From Oncomelania hupensis (Eukaryota; Mollusca; Gastropoda; Littorinimorpha; Pomatiopsidae): a stretch of 64,000 nucleotides of DNA. The stretch covers positions 79,479,463 to 79,543,462 of the forward strand of contig CM072513.1 in the NCBI GenBank assembly GCA_036898135.1. The letters are read 5' to 3'. This document shows positions 60,899-64,000 of this stretch, piece after piece. Under the pieces are notes generated by a model. That model searched no databases. It worked only from the letters and a program-made list of their open reading frames with translations, and had not been told where the DNA came from. The position numbers and the translations under genes were made by a program. Position 1 is the first letter of the stretch, and every line of letters begins with the position of its first letter.

Positions 60899-63800
60899 CG
60901 ACGCTGATGATGATGATGAAGATGATGATGATGATTATGATGATGATTATAATGATGATAATGATGATGCATGCAACTGATGCTACTGCTGGTGATAATG
61001 ATGATGCTGTTGATAACAAAGATGACAAAGGCAATGAAAATAAATAAAGACACAAAAATAACAATAAAATGAAGAACAAACAAAAGAGAAAGAAAGAACG
61101 TGCCCCTACTCAAAGCTCCAAAACTGACCTCAATTTCCAATCCCCCGCTTTTGGAGTTCTCTAGGAAAGTGTGGTTGATGTTCCAGTGCCACACGTTGTT
61201 GGCAAAGTCCACGTGATTGTGTTCCGCCAGAATGCCCCGCGCATTGTTGATGAAGGTGCAGAGAGTGACGTTGTACTGCACCGTGGCCACACGCTCTGGC
61301 ACCGTCATGTCTTCGTACGTGGGGATGTAGTCATCATTAAACTTGGTTACGCTGGGAACGTGCATGGCCTCTGTGATGCTGTCTCGCACTCCAACCTGCA
61401 CGACAAAATTGGAATGAAATGGGGAACTGACGATTGCATCCAACAAACCGACTTGCAAAATTAATAACCAACACTTTCTTACTAGCACACCTGTTCTAAG
61501 CATACTCTTATATATAGTTAACACATAAAGGCAAAGAAACAAAATAATGTTAAAAATCTTGGCTTACTTTTTTTTTCTATTCAGGAAATTTGTTTCTCAA
61601 ACTGTAAGTTACAGTAACCAGTTTCTCATACCGTAGACAGTTTTTCGTAAGGTAACCAGTGTTCATACTGTAACAAGGGGTTCATACTGTGACCAGTGTT
61701 CATACAGTAACCAATTTTTCGTACTGTAACCGGTGTTCATACTGTAACCAGCTGAAAGTCTGTGGTCTGCAGCTATAAGGATTAACACGAGCTCGGTCCT
61801 ATACTTCTTTCTTTTCTGGGGAGTAGTACTTTTGTGCATCTTGATCCCATGCTTCTCCGTTGAGGACGTCACCACAATATGACAACCCCCAAGGAGTAAA
61901 AACAAAAAGCTTTTAAAACACACACACATAGATTTCACGCTAAAGAGAAAGAAATGGACACATAACAAAAACAAACTAAAAGAATGCTCATTGGGACAAA
62001 AACAAAAAAAAAGCAAGACAAAACCACACAAAACACATTTTGGAGCTAAGATCTTCATCAGGCAGACAAAATAATAATAGAACAAAAACATAACTTCCCA
62101 ACATACTCCCCCAACCATCTTCACCCCCCACCCCGCCCCAAAAAAAGAAAAAAAAAGAAATAATTTGTACAGTATTGTTGTTTTATTACCAAAAAAAATT
62201 AAATATTAAAACTCTCGACTGGACACACAGAAGCAGTGTACCTCTTCAAACTTGATGGTTTCCATGGCAAAGCGGTGGAAAACTTCAAGTCGTCGGTTGG
62301 TGGGACTGTTGTAGTGTTTAGTTTTCAGTCCCTGGTAGTTGTGAACGAATGTGGAGTTGTACACCAGCGTTGTCAGCACCGGGCGGCCCGCGTTGGACTC
62401 CTCTGTTGCAACAATCACGCAGAGAAATCCTACACCATGCTCTTGCTAGCTGTTATTCTTAAAGTATGTCTGAGGTCTAGATCAAAGTGACGCAAACACT
62501 GATATAAAATGTCTAAGTCAGGCTAACAAAGGAATATTTGCTTACATATTCATAACCTTTAGTGAGTCTTATAAATATCTGCAGAAAAATTAAGTCAAAA
62601 CTTCGTATTCGCCAAAAGGTGGTATGTTGTAAGCAGTGGGTGACTCCTCTCCCTTACAATACCTAACAGTCACGAAAAATAATGGAGTCATCGGTTGCGT
62701 GACTCAGTCTTATTAGCATGTGTTGAAGCGTTTCATGCTCTTTAAAGCCGTTATTCCTAATTCATACATCATGCTCTTTCTAGCTGTTATTTTTATTCCT
62801 TTTAATGACTGTACACAAACTGAAATATTGTTCTTTGAAAGCCAAAATAAAATAAAATAAAATAAAATGTACTCACGACAAATGATGGCAAATGCCAGAC
62901 GACCAGACCTCAGCCCGTTGACAGTAAGCTCGATGGTCAGTCGGGGTGAGGTCGACATGATAGGGAAGTCCACCAAGTCCTCAGGAATCAGCCACTTCTT
63001 GGTCTGGGGATTGCCAATACTACCCAGCGAAGAGTCGTAGATGATGACTCGTTCCATTTCGGGGTCAGGGAAGTAGTCCAGCATCTGAAATTGCACACAA
63101 AAAACATCCATCAGTCCCTTGTTCTTGGTAGCTCTTCCACGCAAAAAACATCCGTCAGTCCCTTGTTCTTGGTAGCTATTCCACAAATTGTCATACTGCC
63201 AGCCGCTATTCTGCTTTCTCCATAATTCTGTCGTGATATCTGGTTTAGTTTCATCACTAAAACTATACACACACAACAAAGGACAGGAACTCAATCACCA
63301 TCACTTCTCCTCTGACCAGATCACACATTCTGATTAAACATAATCCAGATGTTTGGAACCTCCCTTTTCACAGGGATAGCTGTATGAGGACAGTGTACAT
63401 CTCCTCTTCCTCATTTTTGGGTTCTAAAGAGAGCCAGTTACCCATTCATAGCTGGAGGAGGGGGTTGTGGGTGGTGGTGGTGGTGGTGGTGGTGTGAGCT
63501 TGTTCCAGTCTTTTGTGTAGTTGGGTGGTTGTTTGCCTTCCAGGTATACGATCACCCATCCAAGTACTAACCCCTCTCGATGTTGCTTAGCAAGAAACAT
63601 GTCTAACAAAGGCCCAAACGACTACATTATTGCACCACCAATAGTATAGCAAAACAAAGTATTGTTATGTCTGTACCAACCTGCACTACAATGCGGTAGT
63701 AACTGTAGTCAGTGGATACCTCTGTGCGGTACACAGCCTGCCTGTCCACGCTGATCCCGGGAGGGCAGAGGAGAAAGGTCATCCCACCCATGCCCAAGCT

Positions 63801-64000
63801 CAGGGACGCTGTGTCGGTGATGAGGCTGCGTCGTGTGCTGTGAATCATGGTGCGCACGCTCAACGCATCGTACTCGCTGAAAAACGGGTCGTAAAGGAAT
63901 CCCGCCTTGCCGTTAGAGGTGATGTTGGCGTGACGCAGGTCTAAGCGAGGGTAGCGTGTCACCACACCGTTGCCCTGATTGTTGTGGATCTGACAGAGAT
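37273..64000 (-). CDS. bark: Bark beetle/Anakonda-like transmembrane protein, 3' sixteen exons (5' end outside window)
   Basis: In gene order: 64000-63681 (partial), 63084-62877, 62402-62242, 61395-61129, 59910-58810, 55618-55235, 54773-54507, 53199-52839, 52012-51831, 51505-51314, 45475-45348, 44182-44012, 42484(or 42487)-42330, 41873-41779, 41392-41185, 39083-37273. All junctions are GT-AG and in phase, giving about 2002 residues. Extracellular part: Asn-rich parallel beta-helix-like sequence, an SRCR domain, a CUB-like segment and a C-type-lectin-like domain; then one transmembrane helix and a ~570-residue tail. In Drosophila this family builds tricellular junctions. The tail has acidic and Pro-rich runs, PPSY and a final TEI, fitting WW and PDZ partners. 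The missing upstream part should hold further SRCR/beta-helix repeats. The lectin-like domain lacks clear Ca2+-binding EPN/WND motifs. Confidence 0.88.
39084..40279 (-). other. bark-like intron (last), first part
   Basis: AT-rich; no repeat family recognised before ~40280. Confidence 0.4.
40280..40400. repeat. GC-rich repeat-like block
   Basis: Contains gaccccgcggtggggtc and ggggccaagccccgg, two short palindromes that stand out in AT-rich intron. It looks like part of a dispersed element; family unknown. Confidence 0.4.
40513..40599. repeat. 87-bp near-perfect palindrome
   Basis: Two 43-nt arms (40513-40555 and 40557-40599) around a single base, with only two mismatched pairs (a/g and c/t). 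Centre acatcatataatatgatgt. It would form a long hairpin in single-stranded DNA or RNA. Confidence 0.9.
41185..41392 (-). CDS. bark: bark-like exon: C-type-lectin-like domain, second half
   Basis: Encodes QVGAFLGEARGLEGFFNYL..., WVMSEVGSNRCSVLEQ, and the closing LYPFICEK with conserved Cys. Acceptor gttgacag, donor g|gtgagg. Confidence 0.85.
41516..41552 (+). repeat. (TTA)n microsatellite
   Basis: Perfect tta repeats; further imperfect (ATT)n blocks follow at ~41670-41755. Confidence 0.9.
41779..41873 (-). CDS. bark: bark-like exon: C-type-lectin-like domain, first half
   Basis: Encodes GKCLPGWKLESNRCYRFMGG ... FQARDFCR, the opening CxxGW...CYRF of a C-type-lectin fold. Donor AGA|GTCAGT. 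Confidence 0.82.
41900..42225. repeat. Degenerate ~30-bp tandem repeats
   Basis: About ten diverged units around caataatttatatgcaaatt fill the intron. Confidence 0.7.
42330..42484 (-). CDS. bark: bark-like exon: beta-helix end
   Basis: Encodes DTANQPIDARNNWWGSELRS ... NRSVVE; NNWWG-like sequence is typical of Bark repeats. A NAGNAG acceptor (gag|cag) allows a start at 42487 or 42484, adding or dropping one Ser. Confidence 0.8.
42503..42547 (+). repeat. (AAT)n microsatellite
   Basis: Perfect aat repeats 16 bp upstream (gene sense) of the acceptor of the preceding exon. Confidence 0.9.
42672..42720 (+). other. G-run cluster (quadruplex-capable)
   Basis: Several runs of 7-9 G separated by 1-5 bases on the plus strand, i.e. 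C-runs in the transcript. Confidence 0.6.
42721..44011 (-). other. bark-like intron
   Basis: AT-rich; small ORFs with poly-Asn come from (AAT)-like repeats. No gene recognised. Confidence 0.4.
44012..44182 (-). CDS. bark: bark-like exon
   Basis: Encodes SDNQQARQEYTRSGFFSNNA ... IESYLMT, Asn-rich beta-helix-like. Acceptor caacag, donor aga|gtgagt; phase 2 at both sides. Confidence 0.8.
44425..44530 (+). repeat. (CAC)n/(CAT)n microsatellite cluster
   Basis: Mixed trinucleotide repeats. Confidence 0.85.
44543..44858 (-). mobile_element. Composite tRNA/5S-like SINE
   Basis: In minus sense: gtgcagtggttggagcactc (tRNA A-box-like), then gcggttagcacttggatggg (5S internal-promoter-like), a body with gggagagagttgggcatcac, and a ctttacctttttta tail. 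The same 5S-like module occurs at 17450-17625 and 63425-63640. Confidence 0.65.
45040..45215 (-). repeat. SINE-like fragment related to 58050-58434
   Basis: In minus sense it carries cataggggatcttactcagg-type sequence and gcgccaacctgctgcctttg, parallel to the gatacaggatctaactcaag...cacccgcagcctttg stretch of the 58-kb copy. Confidence 0.5.
45348..45475 (-). CDS. bark: bark-like exon
   Basis: Encodes NYIYNYSTGDWRDLVHIRDV ... ILSAYS, Asn-rich beta-helix-like; acceptor ttctag-like attttag, donor cag|gtcagt. It lies close to the 3' end of the LINE at 45528. Confidence 0.8.
45505..45527 (+). repeat. (GA)n tract at LINE 3' junction
   Basis: gagagaga repeat abutting the LINE; (CT)n in element sense. 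Confidence 0.9.
45694..49146 (-). CDS. LINE ORF2: endonuclease and reverse transcriptase
   Basis: 1150 codons open from the ORF1 stop to TGA/TAA-type stop at 45694. Endonuclease: SICTWNCEG at the very start, SLNETF, ICGDLNARTG, and a DSPHFPVVT end (~49110-48290). RT: GKACGVDQVLAEML, SQAGFRKGYSTTDH, FVDLKKAFDSV, RQGCILSPEIF, FADDIVL (near 46860-46880), YNYLGF. C-terminal CTYC-X7-H-X4-C at ~45890. There is no AUG between the ORF1 stop and the endonuclease motifs; the first in-frame Met follows the WN and NE catalytic residues, so translation must be coupled to ORF1 (read-through, re-initiation or non-AUG start). Confidence 0.9.
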   Translation of the reverse strand, partial: GGGRGPNDNFSICTWNCEGWLNKQDISDVVQALSCFDIFSLNETFVINAKLSYAHFKDYDVFCSKAVKLSNAVTAKWSGGVLVFVSKAISKFIEEIHTEYKHMIVLKLKKELLGSLKDICLVCIYIHPHNSDYWKVTDQGFGIDVLEQCLIELYERYDDFSLIICGDLNARTGKENAVPVDLDELRIDIDAQKDFDDEYERKEWERKSDDEDINVFGRNLLELCSMIDCVIMNGLCKFDFDDALTFVSANGGSVIDYFILSRDLCTSDFIVNFKIEPFIDSPHFPVVTTFKAQHVTKKKNNDKWISKTIWDKSKEEEFVINFNSQPMQDMCNRAHALLDHNVDDALALYTGVLRTASECMMKRLRVGGATRQVQWFDCQCATAKSVARQRLATFRYTRQAYDRQLYVEARKQYKSLIIKKKSEFGRKRAEHLASLETNGKLFWGEVKKISGVKKSGICIDISEEEWFNHFQNLFNGNIVVEKDEMFEETIDIRILNENDVCFELNRPISAQEIRDAIRKLKPGKACGVDQVLAEMLQMTGEITVIFLTKLFNLLFDSGTYPAGWAKAIIVPIFKKGDSGVTDNYRGISLLSLVSKCYTSVLNKRLVEWVEEHSKITESQAGFRKGYSTTDHIFTLNAIVERYLSKKGGKLYACFVDLKKAFDSVQHQPLFEILLHKNNIDGKFMKAVVSMYKTVLSCVRTGDKLTDFFDCPVGLRQGCILSPEIFSLFINEVASAVNIDGMHGIQLLPNLIDLFLLLFADDIVLMSITPRGLQNQINILNDACKRLYLNINIDKTKVIVFRKGGFLGKSEKWHLDGNYLEVVNEYNYLGFVFTTKMSINKGVNALAVKGRRACFECVRNISKLKEISRTCYFKIFDAQVQPILLYASELWGLNRLENIERVHTLACKRFLNVPLGVPNKFIYGETGRFPLYVNSGVRCIKYWLKLLKLNSDRLPKQAYQMLINLDDRGKLCWVTKVKNTLFSLGLAYAWTQQSVGCENTFVSLVKQRMKDTFIQEWDSSVLTKEAYKNYRMFKEMYQTEDYLDFMHIKCFRDCIIKLRLGVLPLKASFFRIMFNETEGNALCTYCNVVESEDHFISDCSLYDDLRAKYLTFSIRSYQHVLQRGSKFFMWRLSLFVFHALKLRTEFYESMT
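49147..50880 (-). CDS. LINE ORF1 with N-terminal 2A-like motif
   Basis: Most likely start is ATG 50880 (MPNDSGQHRQ); the open frame further upstream only reads through the (CT)n flank. 577 residues. Order: a Cys-rich start (CKVCDNLELYSWCKRREYC), a hydrophobic run VTVFVVCLLLCC, GDVEQNPGP at ~70-78, a coiled coil (~115-175), an L1-ORF1p/transposase-22-like RNA-binding domain (RRNNLVFYGI ... IYINEDFS), poly-Gln, and a Gly/Arg-rich tail. It ends at TAG, with ORF2 following in the same frame. The role is nucleic-acid binding and chaperoning of the LINE RNP. Confidence 0.88.
   Translation of the reverse strand: MPNDSGQHRQATGRFLCKVCDNLELYSWCKRREYCGVPLLLCRSGRVSVGSTSSYNGVTVFVVCLLLCCGDVEQNPGPNSPTKSRNDKDEKEQHQHPNDVSQPITTDCIMKGIDSINAKMNVTDSKYESQFNAVLMNIDELKVSINSSLAMINNTQQKLQSSVSELQSVYSDLQAENVDLRSELCSLRNKCDSLENHSRRNNLVFYGIKREIGRETWDMCEQKVKDVIRNGLGIKDNIDIERAHRAGADNAIIVKLLSYKQKMLILSKARTLKTSEQYQRIYINEDFSKTMRHKRRALHEKAKEIFSSTGEKCKIKFDKLFTKDGVYTFDTGTEDLVLQQRRRNENDTHDQLTAHNEHFYDEGKQQQQQQQEHSEGAFGGVDRSRDPDNWNYNLLTMSMEANFPPLAEDRANRSDDRDDNSVADDTRDDAVAVTAAASSARPTSSAQKKSVDMGVPRHDPDLSRPSADRNRRNSNPGSTRGVNKNIGSRESPVLTRNLSRHASLSSRPDDSNCVRSKPGLAVCDDKGQTSLQQWTKSSKSQQQGGRGGGGVGRGGNDNRGLRDKEKGGGRGSGDKRS
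50647..50673 (-). other. 2A-like ribosome-skipping motif GDVEQNPGP
   Basis: It fits the D-[V/I]-E-x-N-P-G-P consensus exactly and is preceded by a hydrophobic stretch. Skipping would occur between Gly77 and Pro78 of ORF1. 2A motifs at ORF1 N termini are known in APE-type LINEs of molluscs, sea urchins and others. Confidence 0.85.
50974..51050 (+). repeat. (GA)n tract at LINE 5' junction
   Basis: About 77 bp of GA repeats with GGGA interruptions. Confidence 0.92.
51314..51505 (-). CDS. bark: bark-like exon
   Basis: 64 codons, GTLIFRFFSNFVSQNKGGMY ... QRLYMFQ; beta-helix-like with NNVF and NITG motifs. Acceptor ttttttcag, donor cag|gtatgg. Confidence 0.85.
51831..52012 (-). CDS. bark: bark-like exon
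   Basis: Encodes (D)SNYKHMLSKSISSHNQE ... SLQ, with ENNGVGILNLT. Acceptor atttcag, donor cag|gtcagt. Confidence 0.85.
52013..52838 (-). other. bark-like intron
   Basis: Holds a (CAT)n tract at 52662-52734; nothing else recognised. Confidence 0.45.
52662..52734 (+). repeat. (CAT)n microsatellite
   Basis: About 24 perfect cat units. Confidence 0.95.
52839..53199 (-). CDS. bark: bark-like exon: CUB-like segment
   Basis: Encodes IIELSTRMILYYKYGPNSRD ... TYP; the LYYKYGPNSRDCVKV part resembles one half of a CUB-type beta sandwich. Acceptor tttcacag, donor cag|gtaggt (phase 1). Confidence 0.82.
53368..53449 (+). other. G-run cluster (quadruplex-capable)
   Basis: Repeated G-runs of 4-12 over 80 bp in the intron. 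Confidence 0.6.
53480..53545 (-). mobile_element. LINE 3'-end stub
   Basis: In minus sense: ccccaaggggttttatgg, aaataaagag, then (TTTGAC)/(TTGAC) repeats, the layout of a heavily truncated LINE 3' end with its own poly(A) signal and short repeat tail. Confidence 0.5.
53546..54506 (-). other. bark-like intron remainder
   Basis: No coding region or known repeat recognised. Confidence 0.4.
54507..54773 (-). CDS. bark: bark-like exon
   Basis: 89 codons, VGAVQTTYVTPIMSHLNITN ... GLVEICRMEK; beta-helix-like (HLNITNC, RLNVTNNLGFG). Acceptor tgccag, donor aag|gtacat. Confidence 0.85.
54774..55234 (-). other. bark-like intron
   Basis: Short (AAAAT)n run at ~54790; otherwise nothing recognised. Confidence 0.45.
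55235..55618 (-). CDS. bark: bark-like exon: SRCR domain, second part
   Basis: Starts VACRQLGKETVNVRVRY, the classic SRCR core, and continues through YFCSGEETDLRQC and FVVCGE with the expected Cys positions, then linker into the next beta-helix. Exon boundary falls exactly before VACRQLG. Confidence 0.9.
55619..55917 (-). other. bark-like intron, part
   Basis: (CA)n and AT-rich DNA. Confidence 0.4.
55918..57850 (-). repeat. AAGGTCA-rich dispersed repeat, third copy, interrupted
   Basis: Reverse copy of the 8285-10012 family in two parts (55918-56236 and 57273-57850), split by the element at 56237-57272. It starts cactagaagggcaaagccc and ends with the ggcggacaggcagatggatg region. Confidence 0.7.
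56230..57279. mobile_element. 1036-bp TIR element nested in the AAGGTCA repeat
   Basis: The insert spans 56237-57272. It has imperfect inverted ends TAGGTACTCCAAGCC and TAGGTAGTCAAAAGCC and is flanked by atagtat on both sides (56230-56236 and 57273-57279). The other copies of the host repeat lack it, which defines the empty site. No transposase frame, so non-autonomous; superfamily unknown (7-bp duplication would suit P or hAT-like elements). Confidence 0.7.
58050..58434 (-). mobile_element. tRNA-derived SINE
   Basis: In minus sense it begins ggagttacggtggcctaatg (A box TGGCCTAATGG) followed by ggtcccgggttcgac (B box), then a body with cagatcatgcgcccaaagg and atacaggatc. A pol III type 2 promoter in a repeat with dispersed copies (7203, 45040, 58435) marks a SINE. 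Confidence 0.8.
58435..58740 (-). mobile_element. Partial second copy of the same SINE family
   Basis: gatacaggatctaactcgag, gactgagcacaatcctgg and tataccctcatcc-type segments match the neighbouring copy but the promoter end is missing. Confidence 0.6.
58810..59910 (-). CDS. bark: bark-like exon: beta-helix and SRCR start
   Basis: 367 codons, VPRVNSVSDRMKHKVTVVES ... NEKSAM. Long parallel beta-helix-like region (NNQFESN, MTYNYWGTTDYYA), a second copy of the repeat start (DRDLTIMPDATLTISAG-type), then GRRKRDVKEQ, a furin-like RRKR site near 58995-59010, and the SRCR opening (STTIRLRGDG ... GFLEMYNSS). Confidence 0.9.
60171..60345 (+). repeat. ~40-bp minisatellite, five units
   Basis: tacatcccacagctacatta then gggtggaactttgacata, repeated five times with small indels. 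Confidence 0.85.
60682..60720 (-). mobile_element. LINE 3'-end stub with (TCTTA)n tail
   Basis: In minus sense cccttgttaaataaaattg followed by tatcttatcttatcttaa; same layout as 53480-53545. Confidence 0.4.
60851..60975 (+). repeat. (GAT)n microsatellite
   Basis: Long imperfect gat array; creates Asp- or His-rich open frames that are not genes. Confidence 0.93.
61129..61395 (-). CDS. bark: bark-like exon
   Basis: 89 codons, VGVRDSITEAMHVPSVTKFN ... GGLEIE, with NNARGILAEHN and WHWNINHTFLENS beta-helix turns. Acceptor gtgcag, donor gag|gtcagt. Confidence 0.88.
61396..62241 (-). other. bark-like intron
   Basis: Holds degenerate ~20-bp tandem repeats of gtaaccagtgttcatactgt at about 61600-61750; nothing else recognised. 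Confidence 0.5.
62242..62402 (-). CDS. bark: bark-like exon
   Basis: Encodes (Q)ESNAGRPVLTTLVYNSTF ... METIKFEE. Acceptor gcaacag, donor gag|gtacac. Confidence 0.86.
62403..62876 (-). other. bark-like intron
   Basis: AT-rich, with (AAAAT)n next to the donor at ~62848-62868; nothing else recognised. Confidence 0.4.
62877..63084 (-). CDS. bark: bark-like exon
   Basis: Encodes MLDYFPDPEMERVIIYDSSL ... GRLAFAIIC. Acceptor atttcag, donor gtc|gtgagt (phase 1). Confidence 0.87.
63085..63185. repeat. 45-bp tandem duplication
   Basis: caaaaaacatccatcagtcc ... cttgttcttggtagct occurs twice in a row. Confidence 0.8.
63425..63640 (-). mobile_element. 5S-like SINE fragment
   Basis: Plus-strand cacccatccaagtactaacc is the reverse complement of the 5S-type internal promoter; it matches 17450-17625 in reverse, including flanks. 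An interposed (GGT)n tract lies at ~63470-63495. Confidence 0.6.
63681..64000 (-). CDS. bark: bark-like exon, cut by window end
   Basis: The first residues visible are CQIHNNQGNGVVTRYPRLDL, then LRHANITSNGKAGFLYDPFF, typical Bark beta-helix sequence. Donor cag|gttggt at 63680; the exon continues past 64000. Confidence 0.86.

Larger units (their letters stand above)
59911..61128 (-). other. bark-like intron with tandem repeats
   Basis: Contains the 60171-60345 minisatellite, a LINE-tail-like (AAGAT)n near 60684 and the (GAT)n tract at 60851-60975. Confidence 0.5.

Noticed and set aside
60735..61079. Asp-, Met- or His-rich open frames
   Set aside because: Produced by the (GAT)n array read in different frames; the real exon begins at 61129.

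Overview
The window is animal nuclear DNA. It has split genes with GT-AG introns, long AT-rich introns full of retrotransposon debris, microsatellites and minisatellites, and no operon-like packing. The transposon repertoire suggests a lophotrochozoan, probably a gastropod mollusc: RTE-like and 2A-bearing LINEs, a Ty3/gypsy element with integrase ahead of RT, 5S-like and tRNA-derived SINEs, AAGGTCA-rich repeats and a piggyBac-like MITE. Species cannot be fixed from sequence alone.

Layout. (1) 1-2384, minus strand: the first two exons of an unrecognised gene, which starts head-to-head with the next gene across about 0.5 kb; an RTE-like LINE tail with perfect 11-bp target duplications lies beyond its exon 2. 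(2) 2879-17916, plus strand: a complete nine-exon gene that I identify as ETAA1, the RPA-bound activator of the ATR kinase. All eight splice phases agree and give one 1136-residue frame. Intron 2 holds a decayed LINE that is itself split by an inverted LTR-retrotransposon fragment, intron 3 an AAGGTCA-rich repeat, and intron 4 a 42-bp minisatellite. (3) 17917-37272: about 19 kb without a host gene that I can see. It carries a piggyBac-like MITE (20183-20844), at least five copies of a roughly 0.58-kb repeat, and an apparently intact LTR retrotransposon (23158-29766). That element has two 644-bp LTRs that look identical, a 5-bp target duplication and a single 1642-codon gag-pol frame in which integrase precedes reverse transcriptase (Gmr1-type order). 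(4) 37273-64000, minus strand: the 3' sixteen exons of a large single-pass membrane protein gene, a homologue of Drosophila bark beetle/Anakonda (tricellular junctions). It has beta-helix, SRCR, CUB-like and C-type-lectin-like segments, one transmembrane helix and a long cytoplasmic tail ending in a PDZ-ligand-like TEI. Its 5' part lies beyond the window. Its introns hold a LINE with two intact frames (45528-50973) sitting inside a (TC)n tract, plus SINEs, a split repeat with a 1.04-kb TIR element inside it, and several tandem repeats.

The host genes act in separate processes (checkpoint signalling; epithelial junctions) and show no functional link. The most unusual items are the mobile elements: the gypsy element with rearranged pol order, and the LINE whose ORF1 carries a 2A-like motif and whose ORF2 follows in the same frame after a single TAG with no AUG before its endonuclease motifs. 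The ETAA1 gene itself is also of interest because the family is best known from vertebrates.
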